Below, in pieces: positions 1-5,144 of a stretch of DNA of 36,688 bases. The notes beneath the pieces are model-generated. The model did not search any database and was not told the DNA's origin. It worked only from the letters and a program-made list of their open reading frames with translations. Where the stretch lies: NCBI RefSeq assembly GCF_014836755.1, contig NZ_JACSQF010000024.1, positions 1 through 36,688 of the forward strand, given 5' to 3'. Each line of letters begins with the position of its first letter. Position 1 is the first letter of the stretch. A program made the position numbers and the translations under genes. Origin of the DNA: Oerskovia merdavium (GTDB lineage: Bacteria > Actinomycetota > Actinomycetes > Actinomycetales > Cellulomonadaceae).

Positions 1-159
1 GAGTTCGAACGCCAGACCCTGGCCCTCGCGGCCTGAACCACTCAACCCCGCGAGTCAACTAAATCCGGGGCAGTCCCGAACGCCAGACCCTGGCCCTCGC
101 GGCCTGAACCACTCAACCCCGCGAGTCAACTAAATCCGGGGCAGTCCCGGGGCAGTCCC
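1..159 (+). mobile_element. Right end of an IS3-type insertion sequence, tip duplicated
   Basis: Frame 1 opens inside a coding sequence reading EFERQTLALAA and stops at 34-36. This looks like the extreme C-terminus of an IS3-family OrfB (DDE) transposase. After the stop comes an end sequence that, read outward-in from the minus strand, is GGGACTGCCCCGGATTTAG, resembling actinobacterial IS3-family terminal inverted repeats. The last 71 bp, including the final transposase codons, stop and terminal repeat, occur twice in tandem (6-76 and 77-147). The outermost 11 bp, CGGGGCAGTCC, is repeated once more (148-158). The body of the IS lies left of the window. Family assignment rests on a short peptide and the terminal sequence, so it is moderate. 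Confidence 0.6.
6..147. repeat. 71-bp tandem direct repeat (two copies)
   Basis: Positions 6-76 and 77-147 are identical 71-bp units beginning CGAACGCCAG and ending GGGGCAGTCC. A nested 11-bp tandem repeat follows at 137-147 and 148-158. Both lie at the terminus of the insertion sequence and may come from repeated insertion at the same IS end or from replication slippage. Confidence 0.9.
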
Positions 160-248
160 AACCGGCACGCACTCCACTCACGGAGCAGGTACCGCACAGC
201 GGCCTGACCCGGACGCAACCGGTAGGTGTAACGAACCTTCACACCCAC
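160..248 (-). pseudogene. TnpB (IS200/IS605-type OrfB) N-terminal remnant
   Basis: Reading leftward from a GTG at 248 (or 242), the frame gives KVRYTYRLRPGQ, then about 16 more residues ending EWSACR. This is the typical N-terminus of TnpB, the RNA-guided nuclease encoded by IS200/IS605-type elements. Similarity stops at about 161, exactly where the IS3-type end begins, and the frame then hits a stop inside the IS. The gene was therefore split by the IS insertion. The RuvC catalytic residues and zinc ribbon are absent, so the fragment cannot be active. The identification is from the characteristic N-terminal motif alone. Confidence 0.6.
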
Positions 249-387
249 ACCTATACGACAACCACAACACCAGGTACTTGATCCAACGCGCGAACCAGGA
301 CCCATCCCTCCCCACAGCTCAAGCCGGGGTCTCCTCGGCCCCTGGACCCCACCTCGGTGACCGACCCCGACCGAATGAAGGAAGTGC

Positions 388-846
388 ATGCGCCTGGTTA
401 GCGCGCGTCCCACGGCCACCCGCCGCCCGTCCAGGCACATCGTCTCGGCGTGGAACGTCGCCCAGGTCGAGGACATGGCGCTGCCGCCGTGCCACGCGCT
501 GTTCCAGTTCTACGTCGCCGACGGACGCCTCTCGTGCCAGCTCTACCAGCGCAGCGCCGACCTGTTCCTCGGCGTGCCGTTCAACGTCGCGTCCTACGCC
601 CTGCTCACCCACATGGTCGCCGCCCAGGCCGGGCTCCAGGTCGGAGACTTCGTGTGGACCGGCGGGGACTGCCACATCTACGACAACCACCTCCAGCAGG
701 TGCGTGAGCAGCTGGGGCGCGACCCGTACCCCGCCCCGACGCTGCACCTGGCCGAGCGCGCGTCGATCTTCGACTACGCGTACGAGGACGTCCAGGTCAC
801 TGGCTACCAGCACCACCCGGCGATCAAGGCACCCGTGGCGGTCTAG
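388..846 (+). pseudogene. thyA: Thymidylate synthase, 3' fragment (N-terminal half missing)
   Basis: ThyA converts dUMP to dTMP using methylene-tetrahydrofolate. From about codon 15 the 152-residue frame follows ThyA to its conserved end KAPVAV: SAWNVA, the nucleophile motif LPPCHA (Cys35 here), the phosphate-binding [13 protein letters not shown] and the [14 protein letters not shown] region are all present. Roughly the first 120-130 residues of a normal protein of about 265 are absent, including the first phosphate-binding arginine and much of the folate pocket. The first codons after the ATG at 388 do not look like ThyA, so the break is near 425-435. The ATG has no clear ribosome site. The catalytic cysteine is kept, but the truncated product should not fold as an active dimer. 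Whether a full thyA or thyX exists elsewhere cannot be told from here. Confidence 0.85.
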
Positions 847-855
847 CGATCTCGT

Positions 856-873
856 CCCGCGAACCTACGCGGG
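856..873 (+). terminator. Small hairpin after the thyA fragment
   Basis: CCCGCG (856-861) and CGCGGG (868-873) form a 6-bp stem with a 6-nt loop just after the thyA stop. It is probably the original thyA terminator; it is short, so the call is weak. Confidence 0.35.
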
Positions 874-953
874 CTGCTCGACGCTCCGCGCGACGCGCGA
901 GGACATCGAGCGACCCGCCGTATGGCCTGCCGGGGGAGCGGCGGCGTCTCGTG

Positions 954-1508
954 CTACGACGTCGAACGGAGGGGCCCGGCCCCCTCTGGCGTTCGGTGAA
1001 GCTCGAAATCCAGGACGTCGGCTCGCAGGACTGGCCACGTGTGCGAAAGGAGCGACTCGTTGCGCTGATCGAGCTGGGCGTGGCGGTAGATCCGACCAAG
1101 CAACTGGACCGCTTCCACCGACTTGGCCGTGGCCTGGCGTGCGTTGGCGTCATTGTTCGACACGAGTGCACGGGCCACCCGGCGTCCCAGCGCAGCCTCG
1201 CGAGCGTCGGAGGGGACCATGGCGGACGACGCACAGGTGATCCCGAGAGGGCTGGTAACGACTCTCCACTCGCCATCGCCGGAGGTGACCACGCGTCGAC
1301 GGTGCGGATTGCTCGTCATGAGCAGGTAAAGGACGCTCGCGGAGCCGACGAAGCTCAGCATGGAGACTGCGCCCAGATACGGGCCGACCGCCAGCTCAGT
1401 GGCCGATGAAAGGGGGGAGATACTGATCCCCACGGCGACTGCGCAGCCGTAGAGCCCGAGGACTCCGATGAGCCCTGCGACTGCGCAGTCGATCCAGGTG
1501 CGACGCAT
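954..1508 (-). CDS. Hypothetical protein with two predicted membrane helices
   Basis: I do not recognise this 184-residue protein. The ATG at 1508 overlaps the stop of the upstream frame by one base (TGATG), which suggests translational coupling. Two hydrophobic segments at about residues 7-29 and 42-65 would form a membrane hairpin. A basic patch NPHRRR follows, then about 115 soluble residues with no motif I can name. It lies in the decayed mobile region on the same strand as the integrase. The upstream partner has lost its 5' part by deletion, so this gene may have lost its native promoter and could now depend on the excisionase-integrase transcript. It may be a leftover cargo gene. Confidence 0.5.
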   Translation of the reverse strand: MRRTWIDCAVAGLIGVLGLYGCAVAVGISISPLSSATELAVGPYLGAVSMLSFVGSASVLYLLMTSNPHRRRVVTSGDGEWRVVTSPLGITCASSAMVPSDAREAALGRRVARALVSNNDANARQATAKSVEAVQLLGRIYRHAQLDQRNESLLSHTWPVLRADVLDFELHRTPEGAGPLRSTS

Positions 1509-1705
1509 CAAATGTTGGTGCACACGCCGTCGATGGGCGTGCTGCCTACGAAGTTCTTCTGCCACAAGTAGGCAGAGTAGCGGTAGTTCGTCGGAGCGTT
1601 CGGTGCGACAGCCAAGAGCGTGCCGCCGCCGCCGATCGTCTTGGAGATGTTGTCGGCGATCCGGCCGTTCGTCGAGCAGTCATAGCTCGTCGTGATCCGC
1701 TTGTA
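1508..1705 (-). pseudogene. 3' end of an unidentified gene, fused to the integrase
   Basis: These 65 codons continue the integrase frame but do not resemble a recombinase. They contain two cysteines (SYDCST and a terminal GVCTNI), a glycine run (GGGG), and tyrosine- and tryptophan-containing stretches, suggestive of the tail of an exported or structural protein. No start exists within it; the 5' part was lost in the deletion that created the fusion. Its stop overlaps the ATG of the two-helix membrane protein gene by one base, so those two were probably neighbours in an operon. Function unknown. Confidence 0.5.
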
Positions 1706-2431
1706 GCGCCACTGCAAGCCGAGGAGCTCTCCTCGGCGTAGCCCGGTGCGCCCGACGACGATCCAGCCCATCGACAGGTCGGTGTCGTCGTGGGGGCACC
1801 AGCTCAGGAATGCCTTGAGCTGTGCAGCAGTCCAGGGGTGGATCTCGGGCTTGGCGGACTTCACCTCCCGTGCCGTTGGAGGGTTGGCCTGGGGGAGCTT
1901 GGCCGGGTTGGTGGCGATGAGGTGCTCGGCCAGGGCTCCGTCCAGGATGCTCACGAGCAGGGCGTGGACCTTGCGGACGCTGTTGGGTCCTAGGCCTGTT
2001 CCTTCCTTGCCCCGGTCGTGGTTGCCGCGGGCTTCGAGGTCGCGGTAGAGCCGGGCGATGCGCGCGGCCCGCAGGTCCACCAGCGGTACGGACCCGATGT
2101 GCGGGTCGATGTGCAGGCGCACGTAGCGGCGGTAGGTCTCGACCGTCGACGTCGATGCCCGGCGTCCGGCGAGCCAGTCTGCGGCGAACTGGGACACGGT
2201 CACCTTCGTGTCGACGGTGGCGCGCCCGGTCTCGACCTCGGTGACGGCAGCCCGCAGGGCCTTCGCCGCTTCGCCCTTGGTCGTGAATCCTGCCTGCGTC
2301 TTGCGCTTGGTCCCGGCGTCGGGGTCGTCGGGGTTGATGGGGACTCGCCAGGTGATCCGGAAGCGGATGCCAGCAGCGGTCCGGTACTCGAAGACCGAAC
2401 CGTCTCCGCGTCTGCGACGTCTTGCGCTCAT
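1706..2431 (-). pseudogene. int: Tyrosine recombinase (phage-type integrase), C-terminally truncated
   Basis: Integrases of this kind insert and excise genomic islands or prophages at tRNA genes. The frame starts with ATG at 2431. It carries an N-terminal arm-binding region (MSARRRRRGDGSVF onward), a SAM-like core-binding domain (around FAADWLAGRRASTSTVETYR) and the start of the catalytic domain with the first catalytic arginine in RTGLRRGELLGLQW. Homology ends abruptly after about 242 residues, so the HxxR motif, later histidine and nucleophilic tyrosine are missing. An unrelated 65-codon tail follows in frame. The ATG overlaps the excisionase stop by four bases (ATGA), the usual xis-int arrangement. 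Orientation and distance to the tRNA-Leu gene fit a tRNA-targeting integrase. It should be inactive. Confidence 0.85.
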
Positions 2432-2688
2432 GCAGCGGCCTGACCGGACGGGTCGTTGGTCAGGAGCGCGAGGAGCTTCTCGCGGGGCACGACGATGCGA
2501 CGTCCGACGCGCAGGTGGGGGATCTCGCCGGCGTCGAGGGCCTTGTCCAGGGTGCGCTTGTCGACGTCGAGGATGCGGGCGGTCTCGGCCCTGGTGATGG
2601 TGGCTCGCCGGCTCGCGCGCAGCTCGTCGAGGGTGCTGATGGCGCGGGGCTCGGTGGCGGTCTCAGGCGCCTGGCTCTGTGTGCTCAT
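2428..2688 (-). CDS. xis: Excisionase-like helix-turn-helix protein
   Basis: This 86-residue protein has a MerR/excisionase-type DNA-binding fold: TITRAETARILDVDKRTLDKALDAG forms the helix-turn-helix, and EIPHLRVGRRIVVPREKLLALL forms the wing and following helix. Small proteins of this family direct integrase toward excision or act as local repressors. The ATG at 2688 is chosen because AGGTGG lies 7 bases upstream; an in-frame GTG at 2697 is the alternative. Its stop overlaps the integrase start (ATGA), so the two form one transcript. The gene is intact, but the partner integrase is truncated. The remaining role could be only regulatory. Family assignment is firm; the specific excisionase role is inferred from position. 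Confidence 0.8.
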   Translation of the reverse strand: MSTQSQAPETATEPRAISTLDELRASRRATITRAETARILDVDKRTLDKALDAGEIPHLRVGRRIVVPREKLLALLTNDPSGQAAA

Positions 2689-2727
2689 GCTCACCACCTA
2701 TGCGGCGATGTGTCGTACAGCACCTGG

Positions 2728-2811
2728 CCGTTTCGGGGTGCTTCTGGATGGCTACTTGAAACGGTAGTCACATCGGTAGTCACATTTGGCCCCTCTGAGA
2801 GGGGGCAAATG
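2728..2811. repeat. Direct and inverted repeats beside the tRNA (probable att arm region)
   Basis: Three structures lie between the excisionase gene and tRNA-Leu. A 7-bp inverted repeat, CCGTTTC (2728-2734) and GAAACGG (2758-2764), spans 37 bp. A perfect 12-bp tandem repeat, CGGTAGTCACAT, lies at 2762-2773 and 2774-2785. A near-perfect 29-bp palindrome at 2783-2811 has 13 of 14 arm positions paired around G2797. Short direct repeats between an integrase operon and its tRNA target are typical of arm-type integrase or Xis sites; that role is inferred. The palindrome might also terminate the tRNA transcript, although no T-run follows it. Confidence 0.6.
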
Positions 2812-2846
2812 GAGTGTTTCCGCAGGTCACGGGCCTGACGTAGAGG

Positions 2847-2920
2847 TGCCCCGGGTGGGATTCGAACCCACACTGGATCGGGTTTGAGCCGAACGCCTCT
2901 GCCGGTTGGGCTACCGGGGC
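2847..2920 (-). tRNA. tRNA-Leu (anticodon CAA)
   Basis: The minus strand folds into a 74-nt cloverleaf. The acceptor GCCCCGG pairs with CCGGGGC and discriminator A73 follows. The D stem has three pairs with a 13-22 mismatch. The anticodon loop CTCAAAC gives CAA, which reads UUG. There is a short five-base variable region and a T arm GTGGG-TTCGAAT-CCCAC. The outermost anticodon-stem pair appears to be T-T. CCA is not encoded. I recall actinobacterial Leu(CAA) tRNAs with a short variable arm like this. The integrase-excisionase operon begins downstream of its 3' end, so this is the probable attachment target. No second copy of its 3' end was seen in the window. Confidence 0.85.
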
Positions 2921-3036
2921 ATCGACCGTCAGGGGACCTCGAAGAGCCCGCTGCGGTGCGTGGACCATCGAACCACAGAACCGGGACGAAACGAGAATCA
3001 CATCCGTCCAGCGGGGCGCGGGGGGTGTTCTCCCAC

Positions 3037-3050
3037 TACGATGAGGGACG
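3037..3050 (+). promoter_or_regulatory. Leaderless promoter of the ANTAR regulator gene
   Basis: TACGAT (3037-3042) matches the actinobacterial -10 TAnnnT and is followed after 7 bp by GTG at 3050. Transcription would start at or next to the start codon, giving a leaderless mRNA. No convincing -35 was seen. Confidence 0.55.
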
Positions 3051-3739
3051 TGAGTGACGACAACGCGCAGCCCGATGCCACGGCACCGCTCGACCTGCCC
3101 CCCCTGATCCAGCCCGAACCGAGCGCCGTGGCCGAGGCCGCGCCCGCGCCGTCGGGCGCCCGTCCTGCTCGTCGAGCGGTCGTCGCCGAGGACGAGGCCC
3201 TGATCCGCATGGACGTCGTCGAGACGCTCCGCGAGGCAGGTTTCGACGTCGTCGGGGAGGCGGGTGACGGTGAGACCGCGGTCAGGCTGGCGCTCGAGCT
3301 CAAGCCTGACGTCGTCGTCATGGACGTCAAGATGCCCGAGCTGGACGGCATCTCGGCCGCCGAGCGGATCGGCAAGGCGCACGTCGCGCCCGTCGTCCTG
3401 CTGACCGCCTTCTCCCAGAAGGAGCTCGTCGAGCGTGCGCGCGACGCAGGAGCCATGGCGTACGTCGTCAAGCCGTTCAGCCCCTCGGACCTGCTGCCGG
3501 CCGTGGAGATCGCGATCTCCCGCTACTCGCAGATCAGCGCCCTCGAGTCCGAGGTCGCGGACCTGGCCGAGCGCTTCGAGACCCGCAAGCGCGTCGACCG
3601 CGCCAAGGGCCTGCTCATGACCAAGATGGGGCTCTCGGAGCCGGAGTCGTTCCGGTGGATCCAGAAGACCTCGATGGACCGTCGCCTCACCATGCGTGAG
3701 GTCGCGGACGCCGTGATCGAGCAGGTCGGCGGCGCCTGA
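3050..3739 (+). CDS. pdtaR: ANTAR-domain response regulator (PdtaR-type)
   Basis: This 229-residue regulator is expected to receive a phosphoryl group from a PdtaS-type histidine kinase and then bind RNA as an antiterminator. A proline/alanine-rich N-terminal tail of about 42 residues precedes a receiver domain (about 43-160) with the acidic pocket EDE at 47-49, phosphoacceptor Asp92 in VVMDVKMPELDG, Thr119 and Lys141 (VVKPF). A coiled segment (SALESEVADLAERFETRK) leads into the ANTAR domain (about 170-225, with RAKGLLMTKMGLSEPESF). The GTG at 3050 is preferred over the upstream ATG at 3041 because a -10 hexamer lies at leaderless spacing. Synteny with polA matches other actinobacteria, where pdtaR lies near polA. 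ANTAR targets are tandem hairpins with hexaloops; none is obvious nearby. Confidence 0.9.
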   Translation: MSDDNAQPDATAPLDLPPLIQPEPSAVAEAAPAPSGARPARRAVVAEDEALIRMDVVETLREAGFDVVGEAGDGETAVRLALELKPDVVVMDVKMPELDGISAAERIGKAHVAPVVLLTAFSQKELVERARDAGAMAYVVKPFSPSDLLPAVEIAISRYSQISALESEVADLAERFETRKRVDRAKGLLMTKMGLSEPESFRWIQKTSMDRRLTMREVADAVIEQVGGA

Positions 3740-3782
3740 TCCGGCGTGCTCGTCGCCCGGGACCGGCCTGTGAACTGCCCCT

Positions 3783-3811
3783 TTGTTCGGGACGCTCAAC
3801 AAGGCTATCGT
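3783..3811 (+). promoter_or_regulatory. Promoter of the GNAT gene
   Basis: TTGTTC (3783-3788) and TATCGT (3806-3811) are separated by 17 bp, a good housekeeping sigma factor match. The predicted start is near 3818, which leaves a 5' leader of about 134 nt before the GTG at 3952. Confidence 0.55.
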
Positions 3812-3820
3812 CATGGACAG

Positions 3821-3928
3821 GTGTCCAGTTCGACGGACCGGACACTCACGAAGCATCAGTCGATCGATGACCGGGGGCGTTCGTCGGTGGCAGGTAGCTC
3901 GTCTGCCACCGGGGTGCTCCGAGGTCGG
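3821..3928 (+). promoter_or_regulatory. Structured 5' leader of the GNAT gene
   Basis: The leader holds three hairpins in a row: GTGTCC/GGACAC (3821-3826 with 3840-3845), a perfect 8-bp GGTGGCAG/CTGCCACC stem with a 9-nt loop (3886-3910), and a CTCC/GGAG stem around 3917-3930. The loops do not fit the ANTAR target pattern of tandem hexaloops. It matches no riboswitch class that I recognise. Confidence 0.4.
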
Positions 3929-3951
3929 AGGGTCCTATGAGGAGGTTCCAC

Positions 3952-4605
3952 GTGCGTGCAGCAGTTGTGGTCAGGCCTGCGGTCGGCGACGACCTTCCTG
4001 GCGTCGCCGTGCTGTGTGCCGAGGCGCGTCGTGAGTCCGCCGCGGGCCCCCAGGTCTGCCTCTCGGACGAGTCCAAGCTGGTCCGCCAGCTGAGCGTCCT
4101 CCTCGCGGTCCCCGGCGGATCGATCCTCGTAGCATTCCAGGACGACGTCCCCGTGGGATTCCTCCTCGCCCGCGCCCTCGAGCCGCACATCTTCAACGAC
4201 GAGCCGAGCCTCTACATCGAGGCCCTCTACGTCTCGCAGGACGCGCGCCGTCGCGGGGTCGGGCACGCTCTGCTCACCGCGACCGCCGAGCTCGCGGCCC
4301 AGAACGGTGCGGTCGACGTCTTCTCCGTGCCCATCCCGGGCTCGCGCGGCGTCCAGCGCTTCCTCGCCCGGCTCGGGTTTGCGCCCGCCGCCGGGCACCG
4401 TGTGGTCTCCACGTCGGTGCTCCAGCGCCGCCTCGCGGCGGACTCGGGCGCCTCGCGTCGCGGGACCCGCGGTCTCGAGGACCTCATCGCCCGCCGTCGC
4501 AAGGCCCGGACCGAGGGACAGACCGGCCCCGTCGACCTGCGCGCCTTCCACGATGACCTCCGTGAGTCGACGGTCCCGCTCGTGAGCGAGACCGCAGCCC
4601 GCTGA
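3952..4605 (+). CDS. GNAT-family N-acetyltransferase
   Basis: GNAT enzymes transfer an acetyl group from acetyl-CoA to an amine. The 217-residue protein has the core fold: beta strands around LYIEALYVSQDARRRG, the acetyl-CoA pyrophosphate loop RRRGVGHAL, then the C-terminal GSRGVQRFLARLGFAP region. A basic and acidic tail of about 70 residues (RRGTRGLEDLIARRRKA and beyond) lies outside the usual domain. The GTG at 3952 is chosen because GAGGAGG ends 6 bases before it; an ATG at 3937 lies upstream of that ribosome site. The substrate is unknown. It has its own promoter and a structured leader and is followed by a strong hairpin facing the convergent thioesterase gene. Confidence 0.8.
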   Translation: MRAAVVVRPAVGDDLPGVAVLCAEARRESAAGPQVCLSDESKLVRQLSVLLAVPGGSILVAFQDDVPVGFLLARALEPHIFNDEPSLYIEALYVSQDARRRGVGHALLTATAELAAQNGAVDVFSVPIPGSRGVQRFLARLGFAPAAGHRVVSTSVLQRRLAADSGASRRGTRGLEDLIARRRKARTEGQTGPVDLRAFHDDLRESTVPLVSETAAR

Positions 4606-4624
4606 CACAGGCGCCCCGACGAGT

Positions 4625-4663
4625 GAGGCCCGGCACCGAAGGAAGACCTTCGCGCCGGGCCTC
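4625..4663. terminator. Bidirectional hairpin terminator
   Basis: GAGGCCCGGC (4625-4634) pairs perfectly with GCCGGGCCTC (4654-4663), and the interior also pairs (CGAAGG/CCTTCG). It lies between the convergent GNAT and thioesterase genes. There is no T-run, as is common in high-GC actinobacteria. Confidence 0.75.
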
Positions 4664-4678
4664 TCTCGTCGCCCGTGG

Positions 4679-5125
4679 TCAGCGCCCGTCGAGCACCATG
4701 CACGTGAGACGGGCCGTGCAGACCCGCCGGGCCTCGTCGTCGACGACGACGATCTCGTAGCTCGCGGTCGTCCGCCCCAGGTGCAGAGCCGTCGCGACGC
4801 CGTGCACCGACCCTGAACGCACCCCGCGGTGGTGCGTGGCGTTGATCTCGATGCCCACGGCCGCGCGCCCCTCGCCCGCGTGGATCTGGGCTGCGATCGA
4901 GCCGAGGGTCTCGGCGAGGACGACCGAGGCTCCGCCGTGCAGGAGCCCCGCCGGCTGGGTGTTGCCCGCGACCGGCATGCTGCCGGTGACGCGGTCGGGC
5001 GCGACCTCGACGAGCGTGATGCCCATGCGTTCGATGAGGGTGCCCGCGGTGCTGGCCCGCAGCGCTGCGAGTGCCGCGTCGTCGGGGAAGGTGGTCGGGC
5101 TCTCGGCTCCGTGCGTGTCAGTCAT
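4679..5125 (-). CDS. Hotdog-fold acyl-CoA thioesterase (PaaI/MenI-like)
   Basis: The 148-residue protein is expected to hydrolyse an acyl- or aryl-CoA thioester. It has the signature LLHGGASVVLAETLGS, in which the glutamate is the catalytic residue of YdiI/MenI-type enzymes, followed by INATHHRGV and the strands GVATALHLGRTTASYEI. The closest familiar relatives are 1,4-dihydroxy-2-naphthoyl-CoA thioesterases of menaquinone synthesis, but the substrate cannot be fixed from sequence. The start is ATG 5125; an upstream GTG would run into the polA promoter. It diverges from polA with only 19 bp between start codons, so the two promoters must overlap or sit inside each other's genes. Confidence 0.8.
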   Translation of the reverse strand: MTDTHGAESPTTFPDDAALAALRASTAGTLIERMGITLVEVAPDRVTGSMPVAGNTQPAGLLHGGASVVLAETLGSIAAQIHAGEGRAAVGIEINATHHRGVRSGSVHGVATALHLGRTTASYEIVVVDDEARRVCTARLTCMVLDGR

Positions 5126-5137
5126 AGCGGATAGGTT
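5115..5137 (+). promoter_or_regulatory. PafBC-type DNA-damage promoter of polA
   Basis: GTGTCAGTC (5115-5123) matches TTGTCRGTG at 7 of 9 positions. Exactly 8 bp later is TAGGTT (5132-5137), and the GTG start of polA lies 7 bp beyond that. This is the layout of the mycobacterial RecA-independent damage promoter, giving a leaderless mRNA. The box lies within the first codons of the divergent thioesterase gene. Confidence 0.65.
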
Positions 5138-5144
5138 TGCACTC

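Noticed and set aside
126-476. 116-codon minus-strand frame at the left edge treated as a complete gene
   Set aside because: Only the stretch at 160-248 resembles a known protein (TnpB N-terminus). The upstream part is antisense to the thyA fragment and the downstream part lies inside the IS end.
3041-3049. ATG start three codons upstream for the ANTAR regulator
   Set aside because: That ATG overlaps the -10 TACGAT, so it would not be on the transcript if the promoter call is right.
3886-3930. ANTAR target hairpins in the GNAT leader
   Set aside because: The loops are nine and about six nucleotides and lack the A1/G4 hexaloop pattern of ANTAR targets in two adjacent hairpins.
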